Shown piece by piece: positions 23,166-34,330 of a stretch of 64,000 bases of DNA. The position numbers were made by a program, and so were the translations under genes. This stretch comes from Adiantum capillus-veneris (Eukaryota > Streptophyta > Polypodiopsida > Polypodiales > Pteridaceae), in the NCBI GenBank assembly GCA_014529385.2, contig CM043954.1, forward strand, positions 94,319,247 to 94,383,246, in the 5' to 3' direction. Positions within the stretch are counted from its first letter, which is position 1. Every line of letters begins with the position of its first letter. Under the pieces are notes generated by a model. That model did not search any database, had not been told where the DNA came from, and worked only from the letters and a program-made list of their open reading frames with translations.

Positions 23166-23549
23166 TCTAACAAATTTAAGGTGTACTTTGGTACTTCAAG
23201 CCCTAGTTGCTACTCCTCTTTACCCCTTTAGAAAAAGCACTCAAGCTATTGTATCCGTGGCTTAAATACCATTAATTGCAAGGAATAGAAGAGAGGGTCG
23301 TTCAACACCAAAACAGCATCGGCTCCTGTCAAGCTTCTATAGCTCAATAGTGGTTAAGCCGTAAGCCCCGTAGGACTCCACTATTAAGACCATAGCTCTC
23401 GATGGTGATGCCTCGTTAACTGCACAAAGGCAGGCGCACTGCAAGGCTGAAAAATCCCTATTCTACTTACTCACATGCAATTAATAATACCAACCATTTA
23501 TAGCTAGCTTGAGGACCTCCCTTCTTGAGCAAGAAAAGAGAAACCTTGT
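23166..23549 (-). other. Gypsy C untranslated leader
   Basis: Reverse of the gypsy B leader layout, without a gene. It contains phrases shared with 17280-17640, such as the block around the pair gtaagcc/gtaggac. Confidence 0.55.
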
Positions 23550-23562
23550 GCTTTGATACCAA
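23550..23562 (-). promoter_or_regulatory. Gypsy C primer binding site
   Basis: On the minus strand it reads TTGGTATCAAAGC, one base from the gypsy B site. It adjoins the end of the LTR. Confidence 0.78.
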
Positions 23563-24758
23563 TGTAACATTTAATGGTCTAGTAACTTTTGTGTAGCGGA
23601 AAATAGCATGAACATAATGAGCATTTCATTAGAATAGATTCCTAATGAGAATAACAAGAGTGCTTGGGTGGAGAGAGCAACAAAAACTATAACACCTAGT
23701 TAGATAGCATGAACAATACTTCAAAAGAGAGAGAAATTAAGCAATTGACAACAGTTGAGGACCGGATTTTCATGGAGCCGGTCCCCCCTCCAAAAGGCTT
23801 TGTATTATGGTTTCTCCCATCAAGCGAGACATTTTACAATACAATTCTTTGTGTTCCTTCAATACTAGCTAGTGAAATGAAGATGGAAACTTCATGCACT
23901 AAGCAAAACACTTATCAAACACAGCATCAATTTCCTCATGGTCTCAGACCCAGGACCTCACACACCTTCGAAGATGGTGAGAGCTAGCAGGGTATGAGAG
24001 TAGATTGAGAGGAAGGAGTATTCTTATGAGAAAGATGTACATCTCCTCACATAATCACTCATATTATCATAGCTTAGATTAGTAATTAGCATGGTAGAGA
24101 TATGAGCATGCATTGAAGCTTGACTCTTGGTTGGATTTGCATCACAAAGCCAAGGGTTGTTGGTGTAGGCCTCCCTTTTCACAAGCTTGGAGTAGGTGGT
24201 AAGCTTTCCATTAAAGCTTGAGAAGGAGAGAGAGAGTCTTCTTGCTCCACACATAGATTGTGTGAGTGTGTTAAGTGAATAATGCCTTTAAAAAATCAGC
24301 CCCCTCTCTCTCTCTCTTGGTCGACCCCTCTTGCTATTTTCTCATGCTCACTCCCTATTGGACCTCCCTAGGCTCAGCCAATGAAATTAAGCAGCATAAG
24401 TGATAGCCTTCTGACATGTGTTCCCCTTTCCCCTTTTGTGAGAGCTTTTGCTAATTAATTAATGCAACTAAACTCTCATTGGACCCCTTTGTCTCATGGC
24501 CAATAGGAATCAGGCAAGCCATTGGGCTATTGAATGCTCATTGGACCCCTAGGGAGACTGTCCAATTGTCTTCTAGAGAGCTTAATTCTTATTGTTTCTT
24601 TTATTAAGTGTTTTTAAATTAATTAAACTAGAATTACTCTAGCCTAATTCTCATTGGTCCACCTCCAAGGCCATCCAATAGGATTTGAGTACACCTTGTG
24701 GGCATTTAAGCTAGGGAGCTGACATGTGTCCATCTTTCCCCTTGTGTACAAAGGAAGC

Positions 24759-24797
<39 letters not shown>

Positions 24798-25177
24798 TTT
24801 CTCTCTCATCCCCTACTTCTTGGGCTTGCCCCCTCCTATGTAGGGACTTGTGAAGACTTTTGTACACACACACAAAGCATCCAAATTTCCTAATCTTTGA
24901 CCTTTGGACACAACCTTTGAATTTTGGAACCTTAGCATTTTGGAAGTCTTAATGGGCTGAACCCTAAGGTCTTTGGAGCCCATTGTTGCACATAGCTCTT
25001 TTACAGATGGCCCCCCCTTTGGCTCCCTATTTTCCCTCCTTTGTATCCCTACTGTGGCCGGTCTTCTAGCTTAACCAATATTCTAGCTTTTTCTCCCCTG
25101 GCAGGCTTCCCCATATTAAATGATCAGTTTAACATGAGAAAATCATTTAGGAGAAGTAGATATTGATTATTATGACA
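23563..25177 (-). repeat. Gypsy C 5' LTR (1615 bp)
   Basis: On the minus strand it starts TGTCATAATAATC at 25177 and ends ATGTTACA at 23563 beside the priming site. It holds the block attttctcatgttaaactg shared with the other two LTRs and a GT run at about 24763-24795. Confidence 0.83.
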
Positions 25178-27170
25178 AATCCTATCATTCAAATCATGTT
25201 TAAGGGGGACGATTTAAACCTACTTACATCCTATGACTATGTGAACAACCCCTTATGGTCCTACTCTCACACACTCTGGTGGGAAATATGCCTACACCTA
25301 GCACCTCAATTGCATGCCACTTGGAGGAGCCACTTGTCTCCTCATGCACACCCATCCAGGTGGATGCACTAGCATCTGCTTCTTCCATCATTTGCACGAA
25401 GTAATCCATCTATAAATGGAAAAAAATTGTACAAATTATCATCATGTTTTAGTCTATCACTTTTGCATATTTATTAGAGCTGTCAATTCTCCGTACCAAG
25501 AGACAATCACCTCCTATTGATTTTGAATGTGACTAACTATTATCTGCCATAATTGTAATTCTTACAAAGGTAAGGATAGTTATACAAGGACATGATATGC
25601 TTGGAAAATGTTGCTCATCCTCCACCTTGAAAACCGAATCATTTAAAGAACTCTCGTACTAGCCAGTTACCATCTAGACCTTTACAATATTGTGGCATTG
25701 AAATCTAATGATCTCATCCTTTGGCTGTCTTTGGAGAGTAGAGATTGGCTTGTAGGAGAAGGAAAGTAGAAGTATAAATAAGAGCTTTTTTGGTACTACA
25801 ATGGAGATGGGATAAGGGGATGAGGCTGCTTGGTATTGCAATGAGGGTATTGTAAGGTTCCTCATGAACCAAGAATAGAGTGTTTCCCACAATTTATAAT
25901 TTGACCCGTAAGCTCTCTATCACTATTTAAAAAAAACAGCTATCTCGTGAGGGCCGAAACAAAAATACAAATTTTGGTCCCATACTAAAAGTGCTACATC
26001 GAAAGCTGGGCCGAGGAAACCTAGGGTCTCAGCATTAGCTTGGTCAATTGCTGCTAACATCTCCTGTTCATTTGACTCGGATGAAAGATCTTCCACAAGT
26101 AGCTCTTGGGTCCGCTCCACATTCAAACTTGTGCCATACGTGTGCTGTGTGGTGCTCACATCGTACACCCCTCTGCACATGGTTGCTTGCTCATGTCCCC
26201 TCAAAACAAGTTGACTCTATCAGTAATAAGCACCAAATTTTGCGAGCACAAAGGGATAAGTATAAAATGATATCATTCTTTAATAATATAGTGATATGAT
26301 ACAAAGAAGAAACTAGAAGGAGAATATCTGACAACTCTACATATAATGTAACTTACTTGCATTGTAAGACTCAATCACATGCTACGCAACACTAGACGGT
26401 GCACCAAAGCCACCAACAAACATTAGGGAAAATTTGGACTCTCAAAGGGGCCCTATAAGGAGGTCTGACTTTGCCTCTCTTGTCCAAAGTGCGCAACCCA
26501 GTGAAGTACATAAACGCTTTGTCAAAACCCTATCAACCAGTATATCATTGGAAAGATAATAGAAAGTAGGTTTTAAATCTCAAACTCTGACAAATTTGGA
26601 GTTGATTTGTAGAAGTTATGGCCTTCCCATTGAAGTTGAAATGTCACATCAAAAATGGAATATTCTAGAATATAAACAATCTGATGGCATGCTATATATC
26701 AATGGTTAGATCTCGATGAATACATCTCAAATCCAAAAGGTCCAACAAGTTTTGATTTCATCCACCCATTTGCCCCAAATTCAATGTAGAGGTAGCCCTA
26801 CTACCCCCCTCCACCCAAACAAGGGACTGCCTCTCTCTTAGCTTCCTCGTTCTTCTTCCATAACTCAGAGCTTTGTACCTCTAGCATGTTCCACTGCCTT
26901 CTCTTCTCCTTCAAAGGTAGACCCAGTCATTGGCATACTCATCAATAAATCACAACCAATTCTTTTTTACTGTCCTTGGAATACTTTAGCTCCCATTCAC
27001 ATTGGATGAGCATTGGGGTGGACGAGGCCCTTCTCACTTCAAAATCCCCCCTTGGAGATATTTCTTGGGGACCAGAGAGGGATATCAAGGGGGTGCACCT
27101 TAGAAAATCCTCTTATCATGTTGATGGATTCTCGATCTCTCTCAACAGTTGCGCTCTAGAGGTGGACAAT
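25178..27170. other. Intergenic, no gene recognised
   Basis: About 2 kb with only short frames on both strands. A segment near 26500-26630 resembles untranslated LTR-element sequence in composition, but no ends or priming site could be placed. Confidence 0.4.
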
Positions 27171-27179
27171 ACTTCCATC

Positions 27180-27850
27180 AAGCACAAAGGATGTGTCAAT
27201 GCATGAACAAAAGTGGATACGAGTTGCATCTAGGCGTAAATTTTGGAGATTGAGCCTCCTAAGGATGGTCATTTGATTATTAAAGATGGCAATTAAACAT
27301 TATAGATTTTGGCCAGCAATTGAGCGAATATGCATATCAGAATCCACCATCCGAGAAGCTTATAAGTGGGCCACCTTGCATGGGACGCTTTGGGAAAATG
27401 TTGATGGTTGAAATGGCTATGTGAATCCAAGCTACGTTGACCTGTATATTGTACCCGAGGAGAAGCCCGAGTGTGAGAAAGCGAATGCCTTATGGGAATG
27501 GGGACCTTGGGGCCTTTAGTAAAATCAATTATTATTCAAATTGTGGAAGGTTGTATTTGAACTTGGAAGGCTGGAACGTCTCGTGGAAGAAGTCCGGAAT
27601 CGCATTGACCTGCAGAGCACATGAGCCGCCGCCATCGAGAACGGGCGTTCAGAACAGAGGGAAAAGGGGGAGCATGGGAGCCCTCCTGACGAGAAGTCTC
27701 TCAAAGCCACACTCGGCAAGAAAAAGGGGAGGAAGCAGGACTACAGATCAGAATTCGAAGAGCGAGCCCTCAAGAGAGCGCTGCAAGAGAAGGTGCAACA
27801 GGGGGAACCCGAGCTTAGGGGGGGAGGGGAGCTAGAGAGCTGTGGGAGGA
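27180..27850 (+). pseudogene. Decayed reading frame of unknown family
   Basis: A single frame stays protein-like for about 220 codons with stops at only a few places (near 27275, 27408, 27518 and 27621). Pieces include HEQKWIRVASRRKFWRLSLL, EAYKWATLHGTLWENVDG, YVNPSYVDLYIVPEEKPE, LERLVEEVRNRIDLQST and KSLKATLGKKKGRKQDYRSE. The last part is charged and likely helical. I do not recognise the family. A section of its end recurs to the right of copia B. It could be a decayed host gene or a transposon frame. Confidence 0.4.
27751..27800 (+). repeat. 50-bp motif duplicated on both sides of copia B (left copy)
   Basis: It reads gaattcgaagagcgagccct then aagagagcgctg... The copy at 33747-33797 differs at only a few bases. 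In the protein frame both encode a helix-like piece (EFEERALKRALQEKVQQ). Confidence 0.7.
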
Positions 27851-28232
27851 AGCTGGGGGCCGAAGATGGTAAGAAGTTGGAATCCACAAGGTGAAGAAGA
27901 TTTAGCAAGGGAGGAGCTGGAGAGGAAGAGAGAGAAGGTGAGACGAGCTGCATAGAGAGGAAGCCGCCAATTCCAAAGAGGGTGCGGCTCATAGAAGCCA
28001 GCGGCTAGGGGCCGAGGGACTCCCTCAGGGTAATGGAGAGGTAGATGATAGTCGAGCTTGAAAGCATTAATCAAGGGATGGGCCTCTTGCGCTATAGATA
28101 GAGTCGTCGAGAGTATAGGGGCTTGAGCCGCCACCGGGTGAGAGATTGGGAAGTGGTGAAGAAAAGAGGGAGAAGGTGGATGTGTAGCAGAGGCTGAAGG
28201 CGAGCTACAGAGAGGGGCCACGAGCAAAGAGG
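27851..28232. other. Purine-rich sequence, no gene seen
   Basis: GA-rich, without stops-free frames of note on the plus strand. It ends with the copia B left target duplication agagg (28228-28232). Confidence 0.4.
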
Positions 28233-28530
28233 TTTGGAAAGTCCATTGCACTTTACACCTAGGCAAGTGAGATTCAAATCTCACCAATCATCCCTTATCC
28301 CTACAACAGCTCAATCCCTTGTACAAGCCTATAAAAGGGACTCCCCATTGTAATGTAGAGCAGTTGAGTAGTCCAGCTTAGTTTGATTTTGAATTTTCCC
28401 CCTCTACTTGGTGTCATCTCCCCCTTCCTCTCTCTCATACACTTCTCTCCCTTCTCTATCTCCATCTCTCTGTGTACTCTCTCTTCCTCTCCTTCCTCAC
28501 TCTATCTTCTCTACAACACTCAAGTTCACA
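28233..28530 (+). repeat. Copia B 5' LTR
   Basis: Matches the right LTR throughout. The first bases read TTTGG where the right copy has TGTGG, so the terminal TG has mutated. It ends GTTCACA beside TGGTATCAGAGC. Confidence 0.92.
28330..28336 (+). promoter_or_regulatory. TATA box of copia B 5' LTR
   Basis: CCTATAAAAGGGACTCC occurs at the same place in both LTRs. This is the standard position for the LTR promoter. Confidence 0.7.
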
Positions 28531-28542
28531 TGGTATCAGAGC
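28531..28542 (+). promoter_or_regulatory. Copia B primer binding site
   Basis: TGGTATCAGAGC, the exact plant Met-tRNA priming site, adjoining the 5' LTR. Confidence 0.9.
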
Positions 28543-28639
28543 TTCCGGAATTGAGTTCCAAAGTACTCTAAGAGCCTTATCTCAAAGCAATGGTCTTTTA
28601 TTCTGCCCATCTCTCAATTCCAAGGTTTATTCGGCCAGA

Positions 28640-29620
28640 ATGACTAGCGCCTCGTTACCTATGGTTGCAACCACCAAGTCAAGGTATTTCACCATTGACA
28701 AGCTCAATGGGAGCAATTACAATGTGTGGAAGTTGATAATGGACTTGGCCTCTGGAAGATTTTTTTTTGGAGATGAAATAAGACCAAGTATACCTCCGAC
28801 ACGGAGCTACTCTCGGCATGGGATTCAAGGGACATTATGGCTCAAATGGATATTATACTCCATTGTGAGGATAGGCAAGTCCAAATGGTGCGGAGTCTAT
28901 CCACCTCTAAGGCTATTTGAGAGCTCTTCAACAACACTTATGAGCACATAGACCTTGTTTATCAAGTCTCCTTGGTCAAGAGGCTTATAAACAATACTAT
29001 GCAAGAAGGCCAATCTGCAGTCAAATTTCTTGACAATTGGTAGCCACTATTAGATGAAGTTCTCATCTCTGGAATGGAGATTATAGAGAAATTTCAATGT
29101 ATGCTTCTATTGGCGGCTTTACCGGCAAGTTGGAGAGCCTTTGTTACTACTCAAGCCATGTCCCAAAGGTAATTGCAAGGCCTTGTAGCCAAAATCCATC
29201 AAGAGGAAGCTTTGAGAGACCAGCCTAATGGCTCTACTCCAGTGGCTCTAGCCACTCATATCAATTTCAGAAAAAGTGGTCCTAACCACCATTACAACAA
29301 TTCAAGACAGTCGCAAGGTGGTTCTAACCTCCCTAGAAATGCATCTTATGGTCAAGTTCAATGCCACAACTACAAGAAGTTTGGACACATTGCCAAGGAC
29401 TACAGGTCCAAAACCAAGCATCATGGCGGAAATCATGGAGGATTCAATGGACATAAAGCAAATGGAGGCTATCATGACAAAGCTCATGCTCATTTCACTA
29501 ATATTTCAAGCTATGATGGTGATACACACACTACCTCTATCCAACCTTTTGCTGCAAGCTTCAACTCTTCGAAGCCACACACAACTCTTCTATTTGGTAT
29601 CTCAACACTATAGCTACACA
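28640..29620 (+). pseudogene. Copia B gag and zinc knuckle
   Basis: The likely start is the ATG at 28640 (MTSASLPMVATTKSRYFTID), followed by the gag opening KLNGSNYNVWKLIMDLAS. The frame breaks near 28940-29170. Near 29360 the zinc knuckle reads CHNYKKFGHIAKDY, with the second and last Cys both replaced by Tyr, so zinc binding would be lost. The remainder is Gly/His/Asn-rich as in related gag tails. Confidence 0.8.
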
Positions 29621-30640
29621 TCACATGACATGTCATTTTTATTGGCTTGCACACTACACTCCTCTTCAACACCCACTTGAAGTCCTCATGGGCGATAGCA
29701 ACATTCAACATGCTTGAGGATATGACACGTTTGCAGTTACCCTACCCAATGGCACTATATCTCACCTAGACATGATATACTATGTACCTAGTCTAAAGAA
29801 AAATCTTATTTCAGTAGGAGAGCTTACCTCCAAGGCATTGTAGTTTCATTCACACATGATAAGTGCATCCTGCAAACACTTAACACTAATCACAAGCCTT
29901 TCTCTATATCTTTCCCTAAGGAAGGGCACTTACCCTCTCGCTCAAGGCCCAAGCTAGAGCACTTTCATCAATCATCAATTCTCCTAAGCAAGAGGAAACT
30001 CTTACTTGGCACGCACTAGTCTAGGTCATGTCTCGCAACAAGTGCTCAAGGATATGTAGCAGAAGGAGCCAGTGGTGGGTTTGCCAACCACAATCACGCC
30101 AATCAGAGTTTGTGAAGCTTGCATACTTTGCAAAGATAAGCATTTTAAGTTTCCAAGATCAAAGTCCCATACAAGTCATCCTCTTGAGCTCATCCACTTG
30201 GACTTGTGCGGCCCAATGTAGACACCATCTCTAACAGGCAACAAATGCTTCCTAATCTTCATCGAGGACTATACAAGGTACACTCATGTCTATTTCTTGG
30301 CAGATAAAGGTGCAACATTTATCAAATTTTAGACATTGAAAGATGCGGTGGAGAGACAATTGGATAGAAAGATTAAAGCTCTACGGACAGACAATGGTGG
30401 AGAGTACAAAAGCAATGAGTTTCAACAATATTGTGTATCATGGTATTCGACGGGAATTTACAAATCGGATCACCCTCAACAAAATGGAGTCGCCGAGCGC
30501 AAGAATCACACCTTGGTCAAAGCTGCCCGCTCAATGCCAGCCCTCGCTTGACTTCCAATTACATTCTCGGAAGAAGCCATAGCTACTGCAGCTTATATTC
30601 ACAATCGAGTCCTCTCATCTACCAATCCACACAAAAATCC
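29590..30640 (+). pseudogene. Copia B protease remnant and integrase
   Basis: The region equivalent to the protease active site near 29600 reads WYLNTIATHHMTCH, so the DSG-type motif is gone. The integrase core keeps KALRTDNGGEYKSNEFQQYC and HPQQNGVAERKNH (30390-30510) in one frame. Upstream, the zinc-finger part (about 30000-30170) and first catalytic region (about 30230-30300) are in other frames. Confidence 0.75.
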
Positions 30641-31303
30641 TTACCAACTATGATACAACCACCCACCCAACATAACCCATCTCAGAATATTCGATTCCCT
30701 GGCATATCCTCTGCTCATTAATCCTCAACCTAAAATTTCCCCTAAGAGCATCCACAGAATCTTCTACGGATACCGTGAAACTCATGGCGTCAAGGCGTAT
30801 AGCCTTTATAATTTGACAACCAGCAAGTTCATATTTTCAAGGTCAGTAATCTTCTGTGAATTTCTCCTCCTTAATAACTCTACAGAGCATCATGGTGAAA
30901 CCCCATTTTCATCAACCAATGCACCACTTCTCCCTACCTTGGCTTTCCATGGCCACGACCAACCTATAACCAATTCCCCTCACCCTATAGTTTCTCGTGT
31001 GAACATTGAACCTTCAACACCTTAATAACCTCTTTAAGGCCTACAAGCTTAAAATCAAGCGCTGCCAAAAACCTCTAGCTGGTGCCATCTGCACGAAAAT
31101 GCCCACAGTCAGAGCCGCTTGCGCTTTTTTTGGTACCCCATCCACATGTGACTCCCAAAGACCATCCAATGCACCAACCTCACCAAACTCCTACAAAAAT
31201 CACACACACATGCTGTCTCTCAACGCTACACACCCACCTCTCTTGCGCCATCTTCCACCCTGAACAACCAGAGACCCTTAGCTCATCAATTTTCACCTTC
31301 ATC

Positions 31304-31510
31304 TCCTCCTCATTTCAGCCTCTCAACTCCTCAATTATCCCCTCCAAGCATGACACACACACCTATTATAATATCCTCCTCATACTCACCTCCACCAACT
31401 TCATCTCCTCCTCATTTCAGCCTCTCAACTCCTCAATTATCCCCTCCAAGAATGACACACACACCTATTATAATATCCTCCTCATACTCACCTCCACCAA
31501 CTTCTACTCC
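31304..31510 (+). repeat. Tandem duplication, 102 bp, within copia B pol linker
   Basis: Two copies starting at about 31304 and 31406 (ctcctcatttcagcctctca...). The unit is a multiple of three, adding 34 codons of Ser/Pro-rich linker (TPIIISSSYSPPPTS) between integrase and RT without breaking frame. Confidence 0.85.
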
Positions 31511-31599
31511 TAGTAGAAAGTCCATCACTCCCACCAACATTTCATCCTCCTCCTCAGCCCTCAAATCTTCTAATTAAACCCTCCAAATCATTCCCACTG

Positions 31600-33255
31600 G
31601 ACGATGAATGGATTTTGCCACCACTTTGCCCTCGACATCGCTCCATCAAAGCAATATACGAAGCTATGTCCTTCTCCTCTTTCTTGATTCAAGAAGAGGA
31701 GGACCTCTCCATCGACATCCCTGACCCACTTGACGAGAAGACACGCTCTGTAGAAGATGCAATTTCCTCTCCCAAAGGCAAACATTGGATTGAATCCATG
31801 AAAGAAGATCTTCAAGCACACAAAGATGGTCAAACTTGGACGATCACGCCAAGGCCTCGACGATGCCAATGTCATCGGCGGATGCCGATGGATTTTCAAG
31901 AAGAAGCACCACCCCAATGGCTTTGTCAAATGCTACAAAGCAAGGCTTGTCTCACCAAGGGCTAGATGCCACAACATGGTACGGATTTCACTAATACTTA
32001 TTCTCCTTTAATGGGCATCACATCATTTTGCATACTTGTTGCAATAGCCGCATTCTTTGACATTCCTCTTCATCACATTGATATTCACACTGCGTTTCTA
32101 CATGGATGGCTAGATGAAGTCATTTATATGGCTCAATTGCCCTATTTCTATTGTGATGATCCCACTACCTATGTGTGTAAGCTTAATAAGCCTATATACG
32201 GTCTTAGACAATCTGCAAGACAATGGTTCAAGCGTTTGCATGCTTTCCTAATAAAACAGGGATGGGTTCAATGAACTTTTGACCCCAATTTATTCTATTA
32301 TACTCTCTTTCATGGGTGGGCAATCATTGGTGTGTATGTCGATGACATCCCTATTATAGCAAGTGATGAGACATATGTCTTACATGTTTTAATTTTGTTC
32401 AAAGAAAAATTGCCTGTGCATGACAATGGCCCTATAAGGTCAACAGGGATCCCAATGGCAAATTCATCAAGCTTTCTCAGAGAAAATATATTGAAGACAT
32501 ATTGGGTGAGTATGGTCTTCTATCTTCTAATGCACAAATCTCAACATCACTCCTTGTCAAGAATGAACTCTTCACATCTCTTCCACCATCTGTTGATGAC
32601 ACTTACACTATGTCAAGCTTTTCCTATGCTCTCTTGATTGGTCAAAAAAGGTATCTCATTTCATGCACAAGGCTTGACATTAGCTTCACTGGTCATGTAC
32701 TATCTTTCCATATGCAAGCACCTCACAAATGCCATAGTCTAGCTGCCAAGAGATCATTGCACTACTTACATCACACTTGCCATCTCTCTCTCACCTACTA
32801 TCGTCAGCAACACTCATCACCATTGTAACTCCAAGGTTTTCTTAATGCCGACTGGGGCCGGGCAAGACCCAAATATGCATAACATTTCTGGGCATGTTTT
32901 TCTTCTTGTGGGTGGTGCTATATATTGGCGAACAAAGTGCCAGACCTCTCTTGCTCTATCATCCACCAAGGCAGAGTACATAGCAACATCCCTCGCTGCT
33001 CGTGAAGCATTATGGCTTCATCAACTACTAGAAGAACTACCCATTACATGTGCCACTCCTCCAGCCGTTCTACACTGTGACAATCAGTCAGCAATTGCAA
33101 TGGTGAAGAGTCCTCAGCTTATCAAGCACACAAAGCACATCAAATTGGCGTATCACTTCATCAAGGAGCTAGTCGAAGATAACTTCATCCACCTCAAGTA
33201 TATCTCTACCGATGAGAATGTCGCAGATAATTCTTACAAAGGAAGTTCCTCTTGA
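31600..33255 (+). pseudogene. Copia B reverse transcriptase and RNase H
   Basis: RT blocks: KHWIESMKEDLQAHKDGQTW, NVIGGCRWIFKKKH, TAFLHGWLDEVIYM, KPIYGLRQSARQWFK and catalytic VYVDDIPIIAS (near 32330). RNase H has LALSSTKAEYIATSLAAREA, LHCDNQSAIAMV and KHTKHIKLAYHFIKE. Frame changes occur near 31850, 31960, 32270, 32440 and 32830. The element cannot encode a continuous product. Confidence 0.85.
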
Positions 33256-33417
33256 GAAACATGTTCTTTGCTCAACAAATGCCGGTTTGGAAGCTTCATA
33301 AGCTTCATTTTCATTCAACATTGATTGTGTTTCAGCATGTTTTTATCTTGTATTTTCCAATTCACATTTGAGGGGGGATATCCTATCAAATGCTCTATGC
33401 TTTTTGTTATGGTTTTG

Positions 33418-33430
33418 GTTTGAGGGGGGA
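33418..33430 (+). promoter_or_regulatory. Copia B polypurine tract
   Basis: ttgagggggga directly precedes the 3' LTR. A near-identical tract (tttgaggggggat) lies about 55 bases upstream, probably an older duplicate. Confidence 0.75.
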
Positions 33431-33727
33431 TGTGGAAAGTGCATTGCACTTTACACCTAGGCAAATGAGATTCAAACCTCACCTATAATCCCTTATCCCT
33501 CAACAACTCTATCCCTTGTACAAGCCTATAAAAGGGACTCCCCATTGTAATGTAGAGCAGTTGAGTAGTCTAGCTCAATTTGAGTTCAAATTTTCCCCCT
33601 TTTCTTGGTGTCATCTCCCCCTTCCTCTCTCTCATACACTTCTCTCCCTTCTCTATCTCCATTTCTATGTCTATACTCTCTTCCTCTCCTTCCTCACTCT
33701 ATCTTATCTACAAGACTCAAGTTCACA
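33431..33727 (+). repeat. Copia B 3' LTR
   Basis: Starts TGTGGAAAGTGC and ends GTTCACA, with TATA box at 33527-33533. Followed by agagg. Confidence 0.93.
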
Positions 33728-33732
33728 AGAGG

Positions 33733-34330
33733 GGTGGCGCTGTGTGGAGAATTTGAAGAGGGAGCCCTCAAGAGAGCGCTGGAAGAGAAGGTGCAACAGA
33801 GAAGAAGGGGATCCAAGCTCAAATCAAGAGGCCATACAGAGAAAGGGGAGCAACCTCTGGTTGACCAGGCGATTAGGAGGACACTCTCATTCGGAAATAG
33901 TTTAGGGAGAGCTCATCTTGCAGAGAAGCAGAGAGAGAGGGAGGAGAGTGCACCAAGCTTAGAGAGGGCCTAGTTAGCTGGAAGGCAAGGACACTTGCAA
34001 TCTTCTTCAGAGTGAAACAACTTAAAGGGCGACCTAGTACAATGGAAGAAGCCCTCATATAGGTGCATGAAGGAGATAAAGTGGAGACTCGGGTAGTAGA
34101 TTAGGAGAAGAGGGAGCACCAAGGCAAGCAAAGGCGAGAGTGAATGCTGGTGTGTAAAGGAGCTGAGGGAGATCAACAGTAGGAGAGGGAGCTCAAGATG
34201 AGGTGAGCTCGATATTGCTGGAGGTCCGGGAGCTTGAAGAGGAATGAATTTGATATAATTAGCTCCGACAGAAGCAAGAAGCGGTGTGCCAATCAAGAGC
34301 AAGATCAATTGTCAAATCGAGCAACTAGAG
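33733..34330 (+). other. Right flank of copia B with the second 50-bp motif
   Basis: The motif at 33747-33797 repeats 27751-27800. A frame runs on to about 33972 (EFEEGALKRALEEKVQQ, later LGRAHLAEKQREREESA) and is charged and helix-like, as the left copy is. Homology between left and right flanks does not clearly extend further. No known family is recognised. Confidence 0.4.

Larger units (their letters stand above)
22291..25177 (-). mobile_element. Gypsy C: 5' part of a gypsy element, reversed and fused to gypsy B
   Basis: On the minus strand it has a 5' LTR, priming site, leader and N-terminal gag, ending abruptly at the junction with gypsy B. It is the same broad family but its gag differs noticeably from gypsy B (MADNSKESEINVDNFDF versus MANNNQEIRMNIDNFDF). 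It is therefore a different subfamily copy and not a recent inverted duplicate. Protease, pol and 3' LTR are absent. Confidence 0.85.
28233..33727 (+). mobile_element. Copia B: full-length Ty1/copia element, decayed coding region
   Basis: Two LTRs of 298 and 297 bp differ at a modest number of sites, with a perfect 5-bp target duplication agagg (28228-28232 and 33728-33732). A priming site follows the left LTR and a polypurine tract precedes the right one. The coding order gag, protease, integrase, RT, RNase H identifies copia. All coding blocks are broken by stops or shifts. Confidence 0.94.

Noticed and set aside
24763-24795. (GT)n run as a regulatory element
   Set aside because: A simple repeat inside the gypsy C LTR with no evidence of function.
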